Positions 41,199-52,781 of a stretch of 64,000 bases of DNA are shown in pieces. The translations under genes and the position numbers were made by a program. The notes under the pieces are model-generated. The model ran no database searches. It saw nothing but the letters and a program-made list of their open reading frames with translations, and was not told the DNA's origin. The DNA is from Cruorifilaria tuberocauda (taxonomy: Eukaryota > Nematoda > Chromadorea > Rhabditida > Onchocercidae). Positions within the stretch are counted from its first letter, which is position 1, and every line of letters starts with the position of its first letter. The DNA lies in contig JABVXU010000220.1 of assembly GCA_013365365.1 (NCBI GenBank), positions 24,685 to 88,684 of the forward strand, read 5' to 3'.

Positions 41199-44100
41199 AT
41201 GCCACTGATAGCACTGGATCCGTTCGATAGTTTATTGGCGCTTGCTCGACACACACCAATACCGACACTGAACAGTTATATTATCATCAGTCTTCTGCTA
41301 ACCGCTGGATCCGCTTTTTATGCTAAGTTAACATTTACAAAAGATGAGGTATGTGTTTCTTGATAACTCTAATTAATTGTTTTTCTTAAAAGTGAAAAAA
41401 ATAATATTAATATTACTATTCATTACCTTTGCACAGATTTGATAAATTCTATTTGAAATAATTAAATAAATTTCTTAATGCTTTAAAAACTGTTCCATTT
41501 TTTAATCAAAAAATATAATAAGAATTTGTTCTTTCAAGTGTACGAAACATTTTTTCATACTTTTTTTTTCAGATTGAAAGTCGCTTGCGAGATATAAATG
41601 AAACCTTTCGAAAAGCCGATTCAACGAATGCTTTAATGACATCTGCACATTTTCAACAATTTTATTATGTACTGCTTCATCCTACTTTTGGATGGGTAAA
41701 TCATTGTTTTTTAAATTCTACTTTTAAATTTCATCAATTTTATCAATAACTTTATCTTTTAAACTTGTTCGAACATGTTCTTTTCTACCATCTAGCTTCT
41801 GTCAACCGTCCTGTCTCTCATTCTCATTCTGCTTAAGTACAAAGATGTCCCTGTCGATCATTCTCGAAGTGAAACGTTTTTTAATGCCTCATGTCATAGG
41901 ATTTTTAAACTGCATAAATTTTCATAAAGTATTACTGACCATATTGGTAAAATCTTTTTTAATTTTAGCAGTTGCACATAAAAAGTTGTTATATTAGGAA
42001 GGTCAAATGAAGTCTTCCACTCTAGCTTCACCTGTGCCAAATCTGTTTGATAACTGTTTTACAATGAGAATAACTTTTTTTTTTTCTATAGGATATATAA
42101 TAGCTTTATTTTATCTCTACAGAATAGATTCCTTATTCGCAATGTATTTTTTTCTAAAATGAGCTTGAATTTTATCAAGAAATGTTTAGTCTTTTTGTGT
42201 ATTTTATTAAAGTTATCCTTTTCCAGATTTTTGTCAATATGTTTTGTGCAATCTTCGCATTAATTGCGAAATTAGCAACACATGTGGCTGTTGGAAAGCT
42301 AGGAGCCCAGGTATATTACCTTGTTTGTTTTTCATTCTGTTTGTTGTTCTTTCATGAATGATGATAATTAGAAAGTAACATTTGCGGAATTCCAATGAAT
42401 ATCTAACTTGTGATAGGCGATCACCTTAGTGCTTTTATCACATTTCAATATGATATCTATAGCTTATGATAAGTATAAGCTGTCTTGATATGCTGGAATA
42501 ATTTTAACATCGCCGTTGAATGATTTTTATGCACTTTCATTTACAGGAATCGGTACTTTTACGTGATAGGTTGTGCAATTTTTTGCTTTACAAAGCGGTA
42601 TTTTTATTTGGTGTATTAAATAATGTTGTACATGAAGAAGTTATTGCATGGGTTTTATGGTTTGCATTACTTGCATCAGTGGCTGCGTTGCAGAGTATTA
42701 TCGCATACAAGTTGAAATATGTAAAATTCTTTATGATTTTAAGAAAAAATAGTGATGTTGGTATCTCAGATAACAGGAAATCCCATTTATACTTTCTGCT
42801 AGCATCATAACTGTGACTGCTATGAAGTAAAAATGAAAATCCAGATGAAGTAGCTGTAATTAATTTTTTGAAGCTGATATGAGTTATGGCTTTGTTCTAA
42901 AAGAAAAAAATTACTTTATGTTTTGAAACTTGTTGAGGATTAAAACATAGCTATACCTCATATTGCATCATTCTTTTTGGAGAATTTGCTAGACAATCTA
43001 ATTTTCTAATCTTTTACTCCATTTTAACATTAAATTTTTTGCAGTTAATTTCTTCAATACCTCCAAGGAGAGTTTTACTTCGTATTATGGGATTGGCTAT
43101 TATTTTACTATTGATATCATTCGCGTTTGTTTCATTTGCATGTGCTGCCTTTCATTTATTTTCGGTCAGCATCGCCTTATTTATCCTTGCAGATGTAAGT
43201 TGATATTTTAAAAGATCATATATTCCCTTTTAGAGACATTTACATTGTTGAATTCTATCCTTAATATTTATTAATAAATCGCGTGCGCGATTATATTCTT
43301 TTAGTGTAGGGAATCATCATTCTTTCTTTGATATCAAATTTGTTGGACGAAACTATCCTAATTTCAAAATAAAAAATTTTTTTAAAGTATTTAAATTTCA
43401 AGTAGTTTATTGAATCATTTTTTCAGGCTATTAAATCGTTATTAAGAAGTATTTACGTAATATTCAAATCTGCTCTCTTACTGGATAATGTTTCAATCTA
43501 TTTCTCATCCATCAATCTTACAACTTTAACATATTATCTGGAATTTTTGCATGATCTTGCTATTGATTGTATCGACTTATTGCATTATACTCATATGCTG
43601 GCATGTGTTTCTTATTTTTGTTTTGCTTATCAGTTTTTTGCGCATTTACTCAATATCGGTACTTGCCAGTGAAGCTCTCTCAAATAAGTCTAGTTTCTGT
43701 CTAATTATTTGAAGATTTTGAGACATATATGACATTATTTAGCATTTTCAGTTTCTAGGTCTTGTTTCTTTTCTTTTTTGCAGAAATTATACTCCATAAA
43801 GAGTTTTTCAATTAAGATATTTAGTTTCGAAATTTGTCGTTACATAAGTTGTTCTTTAATCTTACATATTGGTGTAATTAATTCTAAATTGCAGCTGTAT
43901 TCACAAGTTATATTAAGCATGGCATGCATTGTGATTTCCATGCAATTGCGTTCATTTTATAAATCATTTATTGCTCGTATCGAACGACACATCAAATACA
44001 AGCGTATTTGCAAACATATCGATGTGCAGTAAGTTTTTTATTCTTCTGTGTTTGCTTATTTTGGGTTTATGTTTTTTTTAATAAAAATGATTTGGACTCT

Positions 44101-46155
44101 CATTTACTTTAACATGTTTCTGCTGCTTCTTGCTGCTAAGATTTTGTCAGTTTTCTCTGGACTGACGAATAATACGGGTTGATATCCAGATTGATATCCT
44201 CGACTTTTAGATGTTTTAAGCTACCTAACATAAACTTTTTGCTTTAGAAAAAAACCATTAATGCTATAAAATATGGATTTATTTTCATATCTAACATACA
44301 AACATATAGAAGGACGGTTAGATTCAAACATTTTATTAGCTTTAGAACAACTTTGCATTTTATCCTTTTTTCAGATATTTTCGAATAATTGATTTTAACT
44401 GGGAAAAACCTTTTCTCGCAAAATGCTATGTATTAGTTTTAATACTTTCTAGTATTTTATTCGAGAATATCAAAATTTTTACATTTAATTGAAATTCTCT
44501 CCATGAACTAATCGCATGATTTTTGATCATCCCATTTTCAGCTATCAGAAAGCGACACAAATCGAACTGAATGATTTAAAAGATTGGTGCGCAATATGCT
44601 GGGAACAAATGGACAGTGCTCGAAAGCTTCCATGCAATCATTTCTTCCATGAATGGTATTCATATGCAATCGCTTTATTTCAAAAAAATGAATTAACTGA
44701 ACTTAGGTTAAGGGATCTTGGAGATAGAGAAAACCCTCGAAAAGATTTATTACTTTTTTAACGAAAAAGCAAAGTTTAGGTCAGAAGCATTTTTTTTCGA
44801 AATATGGAAGAAGGTGAAACGATCGATAAATATAATTAGCAAATTTTATGTATGTTTTAATATTGTTAGGGCTGTTTTGATTGTTCATCAATATTTAGAA
44901 TTAATTTCATTAATTGAAAACAAGAATTAACTGTGGACTATATATATTCATTTAAGAAATCACTTTCAGCTTAATTCACCTTATTCAGGTGTTTACGAAG
45001 CTGGTTAGAACAGGATAATTCGTGTCCAACTTGTCGGCTAGCACTTCCATCTTTGAGTAATTCAGCAGTTACAGAACGATCACGAGCCCCGATAGCGCAA
45101 CCCTTTAGTCATGTCTTTCATTTTAGTGGTACTCGTTACGCACGTTGGTTACCATCATTTTCTGTTGAATTGTCGCATAATGTTACACCCAATTTCTTCC
45201 AACGCAACAGGTTATTTCTTACTTTCTAATTCCATTAAAAAAGGAGAAAGTTCCAATTGTTGTGTTATCCTGATTTGAATGCAAAAGCAGTAGAAAATCA
45301 AAAAGATTATATTTAATAGTGGATGTGGTGAACTTGTTCTAATTGTTGAAATCCATTCTTAATTTGCAGAAGTGATGCAATAGCTATTTTAAAAAAGAAC
45401 AACTTAACGTTAAAAATTTTTTTACTTCATGCTTAATAACAAAGACCGAAATCTGGTCTGTGTTTCAGATTTGGAAACACGGCGAATTCACAGTTGAATT
45501 CTTTGGCTGAACAAGTTCGAGAAATGTTCCCACAGCTCGAAATAACGGCAATTTTGGAGGACTTACGTGAAAGTGGTTCTGTGCAGGCGACTGTGGAAAA
45601 TATCCTTGACAACCGATTTCGGCAACAAAATACTTCATTCGTAAAATTTTTTCGTTAAGAATTTTTTCAAGGTATATGATTTTCTAAATAAAATATAAAT
45701 CAACTTTTATCATCCGTATCGATTCTAGGATTCAGATGAGGAAATTTGGAATGCCATGGATCTACACTCATCTTCTAATTCTTCAACGGAATCATCGGGT
45801 GAATACGAAGAAACTTTGGCGCCATCAGGATCTTCTCTTAACTCTTATTCGGTAGAGCATCGGGATATCTTTTTGCATAAAAAAGATATGCTTATTCAGC
45901 ACCATCGAAAGTAATTTTTCTTTTTTTTTTTTGAAACAGATAGCATAATTGATTTATCTTTTCTGATTACTTTATTAAATACTAGGATAAGGATTTATTT
46001 AAATTCTAATAAGTTAAAAATGTTTACTGTGGAATTATTTCAGAAAGTATATTGCTTCAAATCGAGGTAAAGATCTTCAGAATATCATTGGAAACGATAC
46101 TCCAAATGTAAAGGATTCAGATTCCTTGAGGCAGATGGGGAAAGATAATTTATAA
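41199..46155 (+). CDS. hrdl-1: AMFR/gp78-type ER E3 ubiquitin ligase, 12 exons
   Basis: Multi-pass ER membrane RING E3 of the gp78/HRD1 class, acting in ER-associated degradation. Exons: 41199-41348, 41573-41695, 42227-42310, 42547-42720, 43045-43194, 43427-43600, 43895-44028, 44542-44655, 44989-45210, 45469-45640, 45729-45910, 46044-46155; 596 residues (human about 643). Several N-terminal hydrophobic segments end with a helix reading LSMACIVISMQLR, very like gp78. RING-H2 domain at 346-383: CAICWEQM, then C361-x-H363-x2-H366-x2-C369 and C380-P-T-C383, including the typical RSWLEQD before the last pair. CUE domain at about 452-492 with the MFP motif. A short basic stretch near 549-563 (HKKDMLIQHHRKKY) matches the E2-binding G2BR region of gp78. 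The C-terminal p97-binding motif of vertebrate gp78 is not recognisable. Intron 6 appears to use a GC donor. Confidence 0.95.
43601..43894 (+). other. GC-AG intron in AMFR with a competing acceptor
   Basis: Exon 6 ends ATATGCTG and the intron begins GCATGT. Joining to 43895 gives HMLLYSQVILSMAC, closely matching the gp78 family at this point, in phase 0. The nearest GT (43604) gives the wrong phase. A stronger pyrimidine-rich acceptor lies at 43783 and would add 37 in-frame codons, which the family lacks. Confidence 0.75.
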
Positions 46156-46273
46156 TGACTGTGGCATTACTATCATGTGTTTCCTGTTTAGGTTTTTCTG
46201 CGTTTTTTTTTTACAAAATTTGCTAGATCTCATGTTTTTATCATATTTCTCTTCAAACATGCTGAAAATCGAA

Positions 46274-46279
46274 ATAAAA
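46274..46279 (+). terminator. Candidate AMFR poly(A) signal
   Basis: An AATAAA 119 bases after the AMFR stop codon. Plausible by position, unproven. Confidence 0.4.
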
Positions 46280-48474
46280 TTTGAATAGATCAGCCTTAAT
46301 GATATGATGTTAAAGTAAATGGCATTTATGTAAAGAGATGTTATAGAAGAAATCATTTATAACCAATAATATCAGTATTGACGTTTAGAAAGCAGTGATT
46401 ATTCTGGTCATATTTTTTTCTTATGTCTCTTATCCTTTTTTTCTGAATTTCATTCAAAGATCGTTATGCTTAATTCTCTGGTAATTCAAATTTTGTTTCT
46501 ACAAATTGGAACAATTAATTGCAGAAGATAATAGAGTCTTCTTCCGGTAGGATTTTCTTAATTATAAAGTTTGTCACATATGGGATTGGAGAACTAGAAC
46601 ATAGTTGCAGAATATTTTTGGATTATTCTTTTTCTGAAAACTTTTGACATATATGATTTCTTAATTGCCTTTGTTTATTGTTTTCATAACACCAAGACGA
46701 TGTTTTGTTTGTAGTGGGACTATAATGGAGTCGTTTTACTTTCTTTCGGTGGAAATTTGATTAGTAGAAGGTGCAATTCGGATTTTCTGTTGCTTTTTGA
46801 AAATTAATTGATTTATCTTTTGAATGAGAATCTTTCAATATATTATTTTGTCTAAAAGTATTTGCTAGTCTTTTATAATGTATCTCATCGGTATGTTTTC
46901 CTATTTTTTATAGAGACAAAGTGGAAGTTTCTTCCGAAATCATGTAGTATTAATTTTGTATTTATTCATTTTGCCAAATATGCTAATATAAAACACTCTT
47001 CTATATTGTTTTATTGTTTTATTTACGAGTGTGTGTACATATTTAGTATGGGTGTGTATATGTATCACTGTCTGATACACACGTACTGATATTTATGCGT
47101 AATTTCTGTACTTTAAATGTCAAATATTAACTGCTGTACTTTGCTTATACATGGTTTATACATATGCACATGTGTATATTTCTGTGTCTGTGTGTGTGTA
47201 TGTGTGTCTATATATGTGTATGTGTATATGTATGTGTACATGTATTTCTCTCTCTTATTGTACAAAAGCTTTTCTCAAATGAATGAAATACTCAGTATTT
47301 TTTGGAAAGAAATAAAGATGTCATAGTTTTGAAAGTTCAATTTGCAAAATTTCAATAAAGGGCAGTTCAAAATTCAACTTTCAATTTCACTGAAATAACA
47401 ATTCTTTCTGGAATTTATATAGCGGAATCGGATTCAAATAAGTTTTCTAACAAAGGGTTTAGTTCATAAATGAATAAATGGGATCGAAATGTTTTACAAA
47501 TAAGATTATGGTTCTCTAATTATCGAATGATAATTGGAAGCATTCCAAATTCCGGTGAGCACAATCCGGCCATTATTAAAATACTGGTTAGACTGAATTA
47601 CTACGAGTGCTCATAGAATATTATAGATATAGAATATCCATAGTAAGGTTTGTTATTATTTTATATGGTTCATTCTTGGCTTGAATAAAAATAATTAGCA
47701 ACTCAAGTGGCATTCAATTCTTCTCTCTTACTTTTCAGGATGCTTCGCTTTTAATGATGGCCAGGATTTGAATCTTTCCTTTTCATTCAATTAAATTCAT
47801 TATGCATTAATTCTTATGAAGAAATAACTTAGATGCTTTACTTTTGTTACCTCACATTGTTGGATTTGCTTGAATAAAATTGTTCGCTAAAATATATGGC
47901 TTGTATTCCCAAAAAATTTAAGTTATAGGTATCAGTTTAATATCCGATTGATGTCTAGGATTAATACCACCAATTATTGATCAGCGCAGAAAATCTCACA
48001 TAGTTCAGAATTATCGTTACTCAAAAATCATACTATTTTTATATTGAATGGAATTAGTATTTGTAAGCATTCACTGAGATTCTTTGGGTTAACTTATAGA
48101 ATTAACATTCAATTTGTCATACTGAACATAAATGGTCGGAAAATTCATGCATTATGCCATAATTATTTGCAATTTCATTCTTTAATACCGTATTAATATA
48201 GTGGTAACATGATCATAATATTATTAACGGTAATGAATAGATAAAGATTATAGCAAAGAATTTTTCATTGGAATTTCTGTGAAGTATCTCATCTCATACT
48301 GATTTGTAAATACTGATTATTAAACTTCTTCATTTCAGTTATTATCTATTTTCTTTGCAGGGGTCATTTTTGAGAACAGAAAAATTAGTGTTAATCAAAA
48401 AGTTACTTATCTATTTGTGACGAACGATTAACACAGTATGTTAGTAAACTTAATGACATTTCATTTAGTTTCAG

Positions 48475-48564
48475 CATGATTTCAAGCAGAATATATCAGT
48501 TCTTCGTTCTGAAATCACAAGGGTTATAAAGGATATCCGGCCAAAAAAGAAGGACAAGGCAACA
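48475..48564 (+). other. Orphan exon-like segment (30 codons)
   Basis: A TTTCAG acceptor, 90 bases open in phase 0, and an ACA-GTAAGA donor make a well-formed exon. It encodes a charged, helix-prone peptide containing FKQNISVLRSEITRVIKDIR. This is loosely like a segment seen in the cytoplasmic tails of TRPC channels, but the likeness is weak and from memory. I could not find partner exons within several kb on either side. It may be an exon of a gene with very long introns, a relic, or chance. Confidence 0.25.
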
Positions 48565-51500
48565 GTAAGAGTTAACAATCAAACTTCTCAAATTTATTGC
48601 TTATTCTTCAAGTAAAATAAAGTGCTAATGTAAGATTATGCCTTTGAGTCCTATCGTTGCTGTAAATAAAAGCTTTCTTATCATTTTTTCGAAATCATCG
48701 AAATGTGTCAAGCGCTTTATGAGCTTTTAATGAATCATAAGCAAAAAATTTTAACATTGATTTTTAACATAATGGTATTTGCTTCATGAAAATACAACGA
48801 ACAATCATCCGATCTTTACGATTTATCTTAGGCTCTTACCAGGATAAGCTATCATTAGCCCATGCGACAGGTGAACCAACATAAAACGACTCAATAAAGC
48901 AATGGTAAATTGAATTTGATATTTTAATATAGCCAATATTCATCTTTAATGAATCGCACTTTTTCCGTCTTATATAAATTAAGTAATCTAATCAATAGTA
49001 TATCACCTTCCTTTCGAAAAAATTTTCTTCTTTTTCACCATATTGGTAACTCGCTTTTCAAAAACCAAAAAGAGAAAAAAAGCTAAAAACCTAATATGTA
49101 TTACTGTATTAGCTAATATGTATTACTAGTTAAAATTATAATTGCATATCGGAATTACACGAATATATTCGCATAGGAGCAGGCTTCGATTAATTTATTC
49201 CTTTTTAAATATATAAATTCAATAAGTGCAAAATAAAACAAACAATCATCAAATTATGCTGAAGAAAAAAACAGAGGTGTGATGAAAAAATCACTGAATT
49301 TTATTTTTATTGATCTGAAAAAACTTAATTTTTCATTTCATTTGAAGCGAGCTGTTTCCGATGAATTTTGAAATGAAAATTTCTTCCATTTTCCTTTCTA
49401 TTTTATAATTTTCTTTATTAATTACATTAATTTTACAAAAAAAATAAGACAAATTTATTCAAATGGCTATTTTCATCTAACTTGAATTTTTCGTATTTCA
49501 TTTATCCTTCAGCTATGCTTTCTCGAATGTCATAGGGTCAAATGATTCATTCATTGCCTGAATTCATTCATCTTCCATTTTTCTTGGTTTTTACAATTTG
49601 TTTTGTTCACTTCCGTTTCAGGGAAAATACTCGGCAAATTTGAATCTGTCTATAATATATTAATTACGATGAAAATAATCATGTCTAATTTTTTCAGTAA
49701 AATATAACAAATTCGAATGAACTCATTTTTTCTTATCTAAATATGAATATGTCTGATGTGAAAAATTAATAATTAATAGTTATGAAAAAATATTTTCAAT
49801 GATATCATGAAATGTGAACTCAAAAATTTTAAATGAGAGAATAGTATGTTAGTCTTTTTGATAATCTTTTGTTTCCGTTCTTGCACCTTATCAATCTTCG
49901 AGAAATATTCGCCATTTTTCGCCTTTCAATAAGATCTTTTAATTTATTGAAGTAAAACTGTTTAAAACAATACTTGCAAATAAATATGTATTTTTGATAA
50001 TTATTTTATATTTAAAAAAAGCAATGCAAACTAGTAAGTAATGCAGAGCAAAAAGTAAAAAAACGATGCTCAGCAAAGGTCAAAACATTGAAAAGTTGAG
50101 AGAGAGTGAAGTAGACAGAGAACAAAGGAAGATGAAAAAGATAAGGGATGATAACTGGATTGTAATTAAACGATGGCTGATTATTATCATGATAACAGAA
50201 ATTTCAGAAACTAAATTGGATAAAAGAAAGACTTTAACAGATAAAGAAATTGAAGTTTTCTCTTTCTTTTAAGGCAAGTTGCACCATTTATTGATTACTG
50301 AATGATTTTTTGGAAGAAGAAATTAGTTTATTGATGAAATGCCTTAACATATAATTAATTTACTTCATATCATATAGATTGTAAAGGGGGCGTAAGGTAA
50401 ATCTTAAATATGAAGTTAGAGAAGGTAAGACTTTAGTAGAAGAGGAAATTGAAGTTTTTTTTTTGGATAGGTAGTAACTTTTGTTTGATTATCTGATAAT
50501 TTAATAAAAAAGAAAATCAGTTTTTCTTTTTTCTAATGAAATATAAGTAATAATTACTTTTCGATATCATTTAATTACATTATATGATTGCAAATTATTA
50601 AAGCAAATGAATAATGAAATCATTGCTTTGTTAGCTTAAAGCAAAGCCATATGATTCGATGGAAGTCTTGCAAGAAAGAAAATCGAAAACAAATTTACGG
50701 AGAATTTTTGTCTGTAACGAAAATTGAAAGCATACAATATATGAAACAAAAGTGAAACAGCCTATTTAGCGTTTGCTTTTTTGATCTTCGCTCATTTATA
50801 AGCTGGCTATTATATTATCACCAATATAATCAAAATGCTGTCATGTTGTCACTGGCATTGATCATTCTTTGATCGTAGCGTTCAAGTGGTAATTCCGTCT
50901 TCTTTTTTTTAATTTGCTGATATTAATTTACAGAAAAGGTAAGATGCTGCTGAGCAGTCTTCCGATCTTCCGATCACAATTTTTACGTTGTGATATTTAA
51001 ATTATTTTTAAGTTGTTTACTTTTATCATTTCTCTCTCTGTCTCTTTCTCAAATAAAGATACAACATAATATTTCAGCTTGTTCTTCAGCCTTTCTTTCC
51101 ATTCACCGCTTTTATAGATGTACTGAAATCAACAATGTTTTCTGTTATAAAAAAATTTCAGTTGAAAAAAGTTTTATCATAGCTCATTTCCATGCCTTCC
51201 ACTAAACATAAAGTTTCAATCAAGTTCAACATGAAAAACAAATAATTTCTTGAATTTTCCTTTTCTTGATTTCATGATTTCAAGGTACTCCAAAGAACTT
51301 CAAGTTTATTAATCTTAAAATGTCGTTAGGTCCCTTTTTCAACTTAATCATGCTACATTTTTTTAGCATTCGAAATTCCACTGAAAATTATCTGTTAACA
51401 TTTCATCTTTGCACTTTGGACAAAACATTTAAAGCATTTTAATTCACATCATATTGATAGCAACTTGGAGTCTTATCATTTAAAACTGATTATTTTTCGT

Positions 51501-52711
51501 TTTTTTACACAAATAAGAATTGAGAATTTTACTTACTAATTCAAATTTAAATCTAAATTTATCGTCATAAAAAGATAGATAAATCGCTTTTCTCCATCAA
51601 TCAATAAAAATTATAATTTGAAATATGTTTCTAAAATTTTGACTTTTGAAAATTTTAGATCGTAAATTTTATTTGCATGCATGTTAATATGATAAATATA
51701 ATTTTATAAAACTGCTATCAAATCATCTATGCATTACAAATACGATTTTTCTAGTTAGAAGAGTTTCGTATTAGTCTCGGAAAAATGTGAATTGTTGTTA
51801 AATTGCAATTCTTACAAGTGCCTTCTAATTTGCATATTGAAATTATATGTTGCCGGGCTGTTTAGATTTACAGAACGATTCATCATTCTGCTAATACGGT
51901 TGCAAGATTTTCATATTTTCTGCTGTTTCAATATTTCTAGTAAGTCAAATTTTTAAATGTTATTTAAAACGATCTCATGCAATTTCTTACTCACACTTGA
52001 AATCTGTCGATTCATGAACTAAATTGAATTAGAATAACTTTTCAATTAAAACACGAAGGAATATTTTATGGAGAATAAAAAGTAAAAATCATGAAAACTG
52101 AACATTGCTTACCTATAGCATCTAGATAAGGTAGCAGAAGTATGATTGAATTATAAAAAATGTCGTAGTAAGGTTAATTATGTTCATTCGCTCGCTTATT
52201 ATATTACTTTATTTAATTTTACCTTCGATTTATATCAAATATCGCAGAAATATGATTAGTTGATAAATACATAAAAAAAGAAATTTCTTTCACAGAAATG
52301 ATGATAATTTTAAATCAGAACGAGAAAATTATTTTTATGGAAACTTTTTTTTTTTATTCTGAATTGAAAATTTTTATCGTTCGCTTTTATTGCTTTCAAA
52401 TATCGTCAAGAGTGATAGCTCATACAGTAGTGATGGCTTAATACATCCCGATATCGATCAAAAATCTGATCATTTTAGCTAAATCATTAATTAAACTCTT
52501 TGAGATGCTCTACTAAACTATAAAGAACTAAGCATAATGCCTGGTTGGATTTTTTTGGAATTATTTAACTTGAAAATATAACAGAAGTTTGTCTGACTAT
52601 AAGGTCACTGAATTCACCTCTGTTTAATCTTAGTGTTAAGCATCATGATTAATCTTGTTGATAAATTAAATTATATGAAAGTAAAGTAGAAATTTTGGAA
52701 TTATTAATTAA

Positions 52712-52722
52712 AATAATTTCAG
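52712..52722 (+). other. Splice acceptor upstream of the DUF229 gene start
   Basis: AAATAATTTCAG ends at 52722, 59 bases before the ATG at 52782. It may be the trans-splice site or the end of a 5'UTR intron. The frame is open from the acceptor to the ATG, so an additional upstream coding exon cannot be excluded. Confidence 0.45.
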
Positions 52723-52781
52723 CATATTTAATCTTTTCCGCTCCTATCGCTGCCACCACTGGCTCTTCTTTCAATGCAATA

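Larger units (their letters stand above)
46156..52781. other. Intergenic region, AMFR to DUF229 gene
   Basis: No complete gene supported. Contents: AMFR 3'UTR, a GT/TA patch (about 47171-47250), one orphan exon-like segment (48475-48564) and long AT-rich DNA. Open frames at 46862-47326, 50066-50272 and 50990-51205 have no splice context or family resemblance. Confidence 0.55.

Noticed and set aside
41797..41920. Possible extra membrane exon in AMFR intron 2
   Set aside because: Hydrophobic open text but no phase-compatible acceptor and donor pair; the family alignment does not need it.
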